19,699 bases of DNA, from assembly GCA_008501785.1 (NCBI GenBank), contig QQUD01000893.1, forward strand, positions 1-19,699, given 5' to 3'. This DNA comes from Chloroflexota bacterium. GTDB taxonomy: Bacteria > Chloroflexota > Anaerolineae > Promineifilales > Promineifilaceae. The notes below the pieces were generated by a model. It saw only the letters and a list, made by a program, of their open reading frames with translations, ran no database searches and had not been told where the DNA came from. Of the stretch, positions 14,675 through 19,699 are shown in pieces. How positions within the stretch are numbered: position 1 is the first letter of the stretch; every line of letters begins with the position of its first letter. A program made the position numbers and the translations under genes.

Positions 14675-16159
14675 ATGAATCGATCAAACCAACACTTCGG
14701 TGTGCTTTTTGTTGCTGCATTTGTCATTTTAGTCATTATGGCAATTGCAATTTCATCTTTTAGCCAAATGGCAAATATCGTCAGCGCAGGTGAACCACCC
14801 ACACCTGTTCCACCTTTTATTGGGGAGGAGTTTACGGCCGTTATCGACGCCAACCTCCTCAACCAAACCCCCATCAACATCACACTCGCTGATTCCGATT
14901 GGACAACCTTCATCACTGAAACCTTTGAAGCCGCGCTCGACGGAAATTGGTCCTATATTGATAATTCAACAACAGATCTTGGCGAATACAAATGGGATAG
15001 GGAAGCATTTTCTCCAAGTCCTACTGTCGGTGACTCTTTAAGCGCATGGGCTGTTGCAGGGGGGCTAGAAGGGCAAGCCCTGGTAGCGAATACACATCAG
15101 TATCCAGATAATGTGGATTCCTGGCTTATTTACGGCCCAATTGATTTGAGTGGAATAGCAAATTCATCTCTCACTTTTGATTATTGGCTGGAAACAAATG
15201 GCGGTGACGAATTTAGTGTCTCCGCATCCTCAACATCTGGAACAGATGTTGCCACATTTACAGGTAAAAGCACCTTTTCCACCACAAGTGGCTGGACAAG
15301 GAATAACTACGACCTGAGCGATCACCATGGAAATGATGCAGTATACATCGGGTTCAATTTCACAAGCGATGCCGCTGGTGACGCCGGAACTTTACCAGGT
15401 GCATTGATAGACAATGTGCAACTATTAGTACAAGGTGGAGATGAAATTTATATTCCTATTGTCAGAAAAGACCCAACACCAACAGTAAGCCCTACACCTT
15501 CAGGCGGCACTGATTACCATGACGGTTTTGCTAACGACATTACCGGTTGGGAAAACCGTAGATCAGATACGCAAGGTAATCACGAAGTTAAACATGGTGA
15601 TGATAAAAAAGGTATTTTAAGCGTTCTCGTCGAAGACGCAGGTGATTACATAATTGTTTCACCACTGGTAACTGCACCTTCTACACCCTACAGCCTGGAA
15701 ATCAATGCGCAACACAAAGATCCTGAAAATCATGACCTCTATGGTATTGTTTTTGGTGCTGATTGGGATGGAAATACTTGCCCGAATGCTGAATTCTCAA
15801 GCTGTTTTGGAACTTACTATGTTTTGAAAGTTGAATATCGCGACAATGATGGCACATTCTTCCGTTTCAAACTACAAAAGGTAAATTCTTTCAAGAGCAA
15901 TCAACCAGATGACGTAGATAACCTCATCGACTGGACGAAAATCACCTCTGCTGATGAAGGTGATTATAATGTTTGGCGTGTTGATGTTTTAGAAAACAAT
16001 AAAATCAAAATTTATCTAAACGACTCCGAAGTTGGCTCAGCCACCGACAATAACATGGATAGCTTTATCCAACCCTATTTCGGTGTTATCGTGCAAGCGA
16101 AAGACGAACACGGCAATGCCCGTGCCAAATTCGACTACTTTGATGTAATTGCAAAATAG
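14675..16159 (+). CDS. Exported protein with two beta-sandwich (lectin-like) domains
   Basis: ATG 14675 is chosen because AGGAG (14665-14669) sits 5 nt upstream; the frame is open further back to an ATG at 14636. The product of about 494 residues starts with a short basic stretch and a hydrophobic segment (about residues 8-28), a signal peptide or N-terminal anchor. Domain 1 (about 75-260) resembles the MAM/choice-of-anchor J type found in bacterial surface proteins. It ends in IYIPIVRK, then a linker PTPTVSPTPSGG. Domain 2 (about 275-494) has the GFANDITGW opening of concanavalin-like sugar-binding domains. No catalytic motif is recognised. Binding to polysaccharide outside the cell is the most likely role, by family resemblance only. 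It has its own promoter and a strong terminator, so it is monocistronic. An ACGGCCGT octamer lies at 14834. Confidence 0.85.
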   Translation: MNRSNQHFGVLFVAAFVILVIMAIAISSFSQMANIVSAGEPPTPVPPFIGEEFTAVIDANLLNQTPINITLADSDWTTFITETFEAALDGNWSYIDNSTTDLGEYKWDREAFSPSPTVGDSLSAWAVAGGLEGQALVANTHQYPDNVDSWLIYGPIDLSGIANSSLTFDYWLETNGGDEFSVSASSTSGTDVATFTGKSTFSTTSGWTRNNYDLSDHHGNDAVYIGFNFTSDAAGDAGTLPGALIDNVQLLVQGGDEIYIPIVRKDPTPTVSPTPSGGTDYHDGFANDITGWENRRSDTQGNHEVKHGDDKKGILSVLVEDAGDYIIVSPLVTAPSTPYSLEINAQHKDPENHDLYGIVFGADWDGNTCPNAEFSSCFGTYYVLKVEYRDNDGTFFRFKLQKVNSFKSNQPDDVDNLIDWTKITSADEGDYNVWRVDVLENNKIKIYLNDSEVGSATDNNMDSFIQPYFGVIVQAKDEHGNARAKFDYFDVIAK

Positions 16160-16197
16160 TTAGACATAACTTTAATCAAGCAATCCAATCAAAATAG

Positions 16198-16227
16198 AAA
16201 AGGCTCCCAATAATGGGAGCCTTTTTT
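16198..16227. terminator. Bidirectional intrinsic terminator
   Basis: AGGCTCCCA (16201-16209) and TGGGAGCCT (16214-16222) form a perfect 9-bp stem with an ATAA loop, flanked by an A-run before and a six-T run after. On the minus strand a T-run also follows. It ends the exported-protein transcript and may also stop transcripts coming from ftsH. Confidence 0.93.
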
Positions 16228-16235
16228 CGTTACTT

Positions 16236-16374
16236 AGTAACCGTTCGGAAATAAAATAGCGGTTTCGGAACCGAACGGTTACTTTAAGCCCATTCGCCAA
16301 TTCCATAACTTATTTGCGAATGGGCACTTAGGGTCTGTTTGTTGTTAATTTGGCAAGCCAATCTTAAAGATTGG
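16236..16374. repeat. Three consecutive inverted repeats after ftsH
   Basis: Three perfect inverted repeats follow one another. The first is AGTAACCGTTCGG (16236-16248) with CCGAACGGTTACT (16271-16283), 13 bp. The second is GCCCATTCGC (16288-16297) with GCGAATGGGC (16316-16325), 10 bp. The third is CCAATCT (16358-16364) with AGATTGG (16368-16374), 7 bp. The left arm of the first can instead pair with GTTAC at 16229-16233. None has a T-run. They fill the gap between the terminator and the end of ftsH; no gene is seen there. Confidence 0.75.
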
Positions 16375-16433
16375 GCCATTCTATCATCTCTAAAAGTTGT
16401 TAACGAACAAGCCCATCTTATTAAGGTAAATTT

Positions 16434-18365
16434 TTAATCACCAGCAGTTTCTTCAACGTGAGGTACAATTGTCACATCCTCGCCATTCTCTGAAGCCCGC
16501 TTATCTACTGTATCTGTCTGATTCATCAATCCTTCAAACGTTTCACGGTCCATCGTCTCAATTTCCATCAGCGCAGTGGCCAAATTGACCATGATGTCCC
16601 GCTTATCTGTAATTACCTTTTTTGCGCGATCATAATTATGTTCCAAAATCTGACGAACCTCATCATCAATAGCCTTAGCTGCGTCTTCACTGTAATCGCG
16701 GCTTGCCATGCCATAATCTCGCCCCAAAAACGGATTGTTACTTTGCCCACCATAAACCGGCAGACCCAACGTGTTAGACATCCCCAATTGCATCACCATG
16801 ATTTTGGCCAATCGTGTCGACTGCTGCAAATCGCTGGAAGCACCATCTGTAATCGTCCCAAAGAAAATTTCTTCAGCAGCACGACCACCAAGGGCCATTG
16901 CAATCTTATCTTCAATGCGCTCTCTCGTAGTCAGAATATGGTCTTCCGGCAATGGCAACACGTATCCCCCGGCACGACCACGCGGCACAATGGTAATTTT
17001 CTGCACTGGGTCCGTGTTAGCCATAAAAAAGGAAACAACTGCATGTCCCGCTTCATGATAAGCAATTGTCTCTTTCTCTTGTTCACTAAGCACACGTGAT
17101 TTCTTTTCAGGTCCGATGGCTATCCGATCAAAAGCGTCCTGAAAATCTACGATGGAAATTGTCTTAGAGTCTCGCCGAGCGGCATAGATAGCCGCTTCAT
17201 TCAACAAATTCTCCAAGTCAGCACCGGAGAAACCAGCTGTCAGCCGTGCAAAATCGATCAAATCAACGTCGCTGGAAATTGGCTTGCCACGAGCGTGAAC
17301 TTTCAAAATCGCTTCTCGACCACGTACATCCGGCAAATCGACAAACACTTTGCGATCAAATCGACCTGGACGCAGCAGCGCCGGGTCTAAAATGTCGGCC
17401 CGGTTCGTGGCTGCCATCACAATGATGTTCGTTTCATTATCAAAGCCATCCATTTCTACCAAAATTTGGTTCAGCGTTTGCTCACGCTCATCATGACCGC
17501 CACCAAGCCCAGCACCACGCTGCCGCCCTACTGCGTCAATTTCGTCAACGAACACAATAGAGGGCGCTGCCTGTTTCGCTTTCTCAAACAAGTCGCGTAC
17601 ACGACTGGCACCTACGCCAACAAACATTTCTACAAATTCAGAACCGGAGATATGAAAGAAGGGGACGCCAGCTTCACCAGCAACCGCACGTGCCAACAGC
17701 GTTTTACCCGTTCCTGGAGGGCCAACCATGAGCACACCTTTGGGTATACGCGCACCAACCTGCACAAACTTTTCCGGTTCGCGCAAAAATTGGACCACTT
17801 CAGCTAGTTCCATTTTTGCTTCTTCGACTCCTGCAACATCTTCAAATGTAACGGTTGGCCGATCTGCATCGTTCAGGTTTTTCGCCTTGCTGCGGCCAAA
17901 ACCAAAGATGCTGTTGCCGCCGCCACCTTGCATCTGACGAAAGCCTCGTGTGAAAATCCAAATTAATAACAAGACGGGGCCAATTGACAATGCAATGGTG
18001 ATAAAGTTATTCCATGCTGATTGATCACGTACTATCAGCTCAATATTTTTCTCATCAAGCATACTTGCAGTAATGCCATAAAATGCAAGTGTTTCGGTGA
18101 GGCCTTCTTGAGAATCCTTGAATGCGGCCAAAACGGTCTCGGGATCGTCTTTTAAAGTGACTTCAAGTCGAGACCCGACCTGGGCAATTTGTTTTACCTG
18201 GTCATTTTCAATACGCGTTACAATTTCTTGAAATGGTACTTGCTTGGGGCCGTTAAAACGGCCGTTTAAAAACAACTGTAAGCCCAATATCAGGGCAAAC
18301 ACACCGAGAACCCACACCCAGGTTGGAATGGAGGGTCGGTTTTCATTAGGGTTTTGCTCGTCCAT
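16434..18365 (-). CDS. ftsH: ATP-dependent zinc metalloprotease FtsH
   Basis: Membrane-anchored AAA+ protease that extracts and degrades membrane and short-lived cytosolic proteins as a hexamer. The 643-residue protein has a first membrane segment at about 16-33, an extracytoplasmic domain at about 34-118 and a second segment at about 120-140. The AAA module has Walker A GPPGTGKT (215-222), Walker B VFVDEID (271-277) and the second region of homology ending LRPGRFDRK. The zinc site is HEAGH (437-441), with a likely third ligand D512 in ASSDL. Length and order are standard for FtsH. A purine-rich GGGAGAAAAGAGA precedes the ATG. The ECF sigma factor gene lies 207 bp upstream on the same strand; no clear terminator separates them, so partial co-transcription is possible. 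An ACGGCCGT octamer falls in codons for the first extracytoplasmic residues (NGRF). Confidence 0.98.
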   Translation of the reverse strand: MDEQNPNENRPSIPTWVWVLGVFALILGLQLFLNGRFNGPKQVPFQEIVTRIENDQVKQIAQVGSRLEVTLKDDPETVLAAFKDSQEGLTETLAFYGITASMLDEKNIELIVRDQSAWNNFITIALSIGPVLLLIWIFTRGFRQMQGGGGNSIFGFGRSKAKNLNDADRPTVTFEDVAGVEEAKMELAEVVQFLREPEKFVQVGARIPKGVLMVGPPGTGKTLLARAVAGEAGVPFFHISGSEFVEMFVGVGASRVRDLFEKAKQAAPSIVFVDEIDAVGRQRGAGLGGGHDEREQTLNQILVEMDGFDNETNIIVMAATNRADILDPALLRPGRFDRKVFVDLPDVRGREAILKVHARGKPISSDVDLIDFARLTAGFSGADLENLLNEAAIYAARRDSKTISIVDFQDAFDRIAIGPEKKSRVLSEQEKETIAYHEAGHAVVSFFMANTDPVQKITIVPRGRAGGYVLPLPEDHILTTRERIEDKIAMALGGRAAEEIFFGTITDGASSDLQQSTRLAKIMVMQLGMSNTLGLPVYGGQSNNPFLGRDYGMASRDYSEDAAKAIDDEVRQILEHNYDRAKKVITDKRDIMVNLATALMEIETMDRETFEGLMNQTDTVDKRASENGEDVTIVPHVEETAGD

Positions 18366-18450
18366 AAAACTATCTCTTTTCTCCCAATGGGGGATTTTTT
18401 TACCTACTAATTAATAATAATTTTTATACTATCAATCTATTATATGATTT

Positions 18451-18470
18451 ATGTAAATAATTTCTTACAT
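18451..18470. promoter_or_regulatory. Palindromic operator-like site upstream of ftsH
   Basis: ATGTAA and TTACAT are 6-bp inverted arms with an 8-bp AT-rich centre in the very AT-rich 207-bp gap before ftsH. On the minus strand a TATAAT lies a few bases downstream, so the site would overlap an ftsH promoter. No good -35 box is visible. Nothing else is recognised in 18366-18572. Confidence 0.35.
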
Positions 18471-18572
18471 ATTTATGAATACAGCAGCCTAAAAATATGG
18501 AGAATGTGCATTGAGGGGATCTTTACATTTCATTGTACGCGAAAAAGGATGCGTTTCACAACCTCATTCAAC

Positions 18573-19223
18573 TCAAAATTTATCCTCAAAACTATGATTT
18601 ACCGGAGGCAATTGGCTGCTTTGTACCGGTATCGGAACAGGAACCGGTGCCGGAGTTGGTGTAACAACATCAAACATCGATACCAAAATACCTCTTAAAT
18701 CTCGCCGTGCATACTGCAATCGCTTCTTAACAGTGGTTAAAGGCAGTTCTAACAGCTTTGCAATTTCTTTTTGAGAATACCCCTTAAAATAAAATAGCTG
18801 CGTGACAACCTGCTGGTTATCCGGCAAAGCTTGAATCGCTGCTAAAACTTTTTGTTTTAACTCAATCTCTTCAACTGCTGCAGCAGGTCCAGGCTCAGGC
18901 GTTGGTAAATTATTTGTGGATTCGATGGGCTGCATTACCACTTTTTTACCACGCGTCAGCCGATAACATTGGGAAACAACGATTTGTTTTAACCACCCAG
19001 GAAAACCATATGGCTGCCGCAGTTGGTCTAACTTTTGGTAGGCAACCACAAACGCTTCTTGTACAGCATCTTGCGCCATATTTGCATCCTCGAGTACAGA
19101 ATATGCCCATTCAAAAGCTGCATCTTGAAAACGAACGACTAATTCACTGAATGCGTCTTGTCGCTTTCCGCTGCCTATTTGTTTGTTGCTTGCTGTCAGC
19201 ACTAAGGCTTTCATTCCCGCCAT
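18573..19223 (-). CDS. ECF-type RNA polymerase sigma factor with Pro-rich C-terminal tail
   Basis: The 216-residue protein has sigma region 2 (about 20-92), with DAVQEAFVVAYQKLDQLRQP and the PGWLKQIV segment, and sigma region 4 (about 125-180), with the helix-turn-helix GYSQKEIAKLLELPLTTVKKRL. Both are typical of extracytoplasmic-function sigma factors, which redirect RNA polymerase to stress genes. After region 4 comes an unusual tail of about 30 residues, VTPTPAPVPVPIPVQ and onward, of unknown role; such tails may mediate regulation in sigma factors that lack an anti-sigma partner. No anti-sigma gene is visible next to it. GGAG (plus-strand 19231-19234) lies 7 nt before the ATG at 19223. 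A second ATG three codons on is less likely. The region between sigma domains is also Pro/Glu-rich (PTPEPGPAAAVEE). Confidence 0.92.
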   Translation of the reverse strand: MAGMKALVLTASNKQIGSGKRQDAFSELVVRFQDAAFEWAYSVLEDANMAQDAVQEAFVVAYQKLDQLRQPYGFPGWLKQIVVSQCYRLTRGKKVVMQPIESTNNLPTPEPGPAAAVEEIELKQKVLAAIQALPDNQQVVTQLFYFKGYSQKEIAKLLELPLTTVKKRLQYARRDLRGILVSMFDVVTPTPAPVPVPIPVQSSQLPPVNHSFEDKF

Positions 19224-19284
19224 ACGTTTTCTCCAAAAATTTGGTTAACTGTCGTTTATTAAAACGGCCGTTTCCCGCATTCTA

Positions 19285-19290
19285 ATAATA
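19285..19290 (-). promoter_or_regulatory. Candidate -10 box of the sigma factor gene
   Basis: On the minus strand TATTAT occurs about 60 bp before the ATG. A weak TTTTGT (19307-19312) lies 16 bp upstream. The octamer ACGGCCGT (19264-19271), inside a 12-bp AAACGGCCGTTT palindrome, would then lie in the untranslated leader. Confidence 0.35.
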
Positions 19291-19296
19291 TAGAGC

Positions 19297-19338
19297 CAAG
19301 TTGACCACAAAAGGTGACTTTTTTCTATCACCAACTTG
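19297..19338. repeat. Nested inverted repeat between divergent genes
   Basis: CAAGTTG (19297-19303) and CAACTTG (19332-19338) enclose GGTGA (19313-19317) and TCACC (19328-19332). The inner and outer right arms share one base. The position between two divergent genes fits an operator for either one, but it could be chance. Confidence 0.35.
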
Positions 19339-19435
19339 CATAAATTCAATTTTTCTCATACCGAACTTAATAGATGGATGCTGTTTTTCACGCCATTCTT
19401 ACAAAAAGCAGCACTTTTATTGATTTTTACCCAAA

Positions 19436-19455
19436 TTGACAACATCGTGTACAAT
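19436..19455 (+). promoter_or_regulatory. Candidate promoter elements of the terminal membrane-protein gene
   Basis: TTGACA (19436-19441) and TACAAT (19450-19455) both occur before the ATG, but only 8 bp apart, so they cannot form one promoter together. TACAAT is a usable -10 box with a weak upstream TTTACC as its -35. It lies 34 bp before the ATG. Confidence 0.3.
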
Positions 19456-19489
19456 CTGCTACCGTAGAAACTATCAGGAATCAAACTTA

Positions 19490-19699
19490 ATGCGTTCACA
19501 GCAACGAACAGCTTCTTGGGATACCGCACCGACCTGGATTCGTCTCATTGGGCAAAATCTGCCCATTGTCATTTTTCTGATCCTGTCGGCCATTGGCATG
19601 ATCACCGTCTACTGGTTTTTTAGTCCGGTAGGAAGTGATGCAGACATCATTGCCGCCTCATCAGGTACGGCACTGTCAGCTCCGATTTACAAGGCGGTT
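19490..19699 (+). CDS. N-terminus of an uncharacterised membrane protein, cut by the window end
   Basis: ATG 19490 opens a frame that stays open for 70 codons to the end of the window. AGGAA (19476-19480) gives a 9-nt spacer. The visible product has a polar N-terminus (MRSQQRTASWDTAPTWIRL), one clear membrane segment (NLPIVIFLILSAIGMITVYWFF) and then an apparently external stretch. It is divergent from the sigma factor gene. It is too short to assign a family. Confidence 0.7.
   Translation, partial: MRSQQRTASWDTAPTWIRLIGQNLPIVIFLILSAIGMITVYWFFSPVGSDADIIAASSGTALSAPIYKAV

Larger units (their letters stand above)
2392..19271. repeat. Dispersed palindromic octamer ACGGCCGT, 15 exact copies
   Basis: Exact copies start at 2392, 3481, 3751, 4734, 5972, 7229, 9047, 9663, 10665, 11152, 12771, 14442, 14834, 18258 and 19264. 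The core CGGCCG occurs only four more times (655, 12889, 13322 and 13931), so 15 of 19 cores carry the flanking A and T. Several copies extend to longer palindromes: AAACGGCCGTTT at 4732, 18256 and 19262, and a 16-bp GGCAACGGCCGTTGCC at 7225-7240. Thirteen copies are in coding DNA and two are intergenic. Fewer than one copy would be expected by chance at this base composition. Confidence 0.9.

Noticed and set aside
16331..16423. A small transposon-like element (MITE) with GGGTCTGTTTGTT and AACGAACAAGCCC ends
   Set aside because: The ends match only about 10 of 13 positions, no target duplication flanks them, and no second copy is seen in the window.
2392..19271. ACGGCCGT as a classical transcription-factor operator
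   Set aside because: Thirteen of fifteen copies lie inside coding regions, far from starts and on both strands, which is unlike an operator. Only two copies are near promoters.

Overview
The window reads as chromosomal DNA of a bacterium that is probably a member of the Chloroflexota (Anaerolineae-like). This is an inference from several signs: giant cytosolic multi-GAF kinases, a T-box leader on a tRNA synthetase gene, a surface protein with a TPTP-type linker, and an FtsH of ordinary bacterial type. Base composition is moderate, in the low to mid 40s percent GC by eye. No rRNA, tRNA, CRISPR array or intact insertion sequence was seen.

Positions 1-10196 hold a tightly packed plus-strand signalling cluster. 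In order it contains: the 3' part of a multi-GAF sensor protein; a SAM-dependent methyltransferase of the Methyltransf_19 (DUF574) type that overlaps it; a 1329-residue histidine kinase with about six GAF-like domains; a PLP-dependent threonine-synthase-like enzyme with a complete receiver domain fused to its C-terminus; a receiver-histidine kinase; and an EamA-type transporter. The enzyme-receiver fusion between two kinases is the most unusual gene content. The layout suggests phosphorelay control of a metabolic enzyme, possibly with export of a metabolite by the neighbouring permease; that function is inference.

Positions 10197-12738 hold a CelD/FemAB-like acyltransferase and an MshA-like family 4 glycosyltransferase, both on the plus strand, closed by a hairpin between convergent genes. 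Positions 12739-14452 hold serS on the minus strand with a complete regulatory leader: a sigma-70 promoter, a serine T-box (UCC specifier, bulge matching the tRNA-Ser discriminator) and an intrinsic terminator. A divergent plus-strand gene (14675-16159) encodes an exported two-domain beta-sandwich protein and ends at a strong terminator. Then come ftsH and an ECF sigma factor on the minus strand. The start of a membrane protein on the plus strand runs off the window.

Cutting across all of this, the 8-bp palindrome ACGGCCGT occurs 15 times, where fewer than one copy is expected. It sits in nine of the genes and in two promoter/leader regions. It behaves like the highly iterated palindrome HIP1 of cyanobacteria, but with a different sequence, and it may mark an undescribed genome-wide DNA motif in this lineage.
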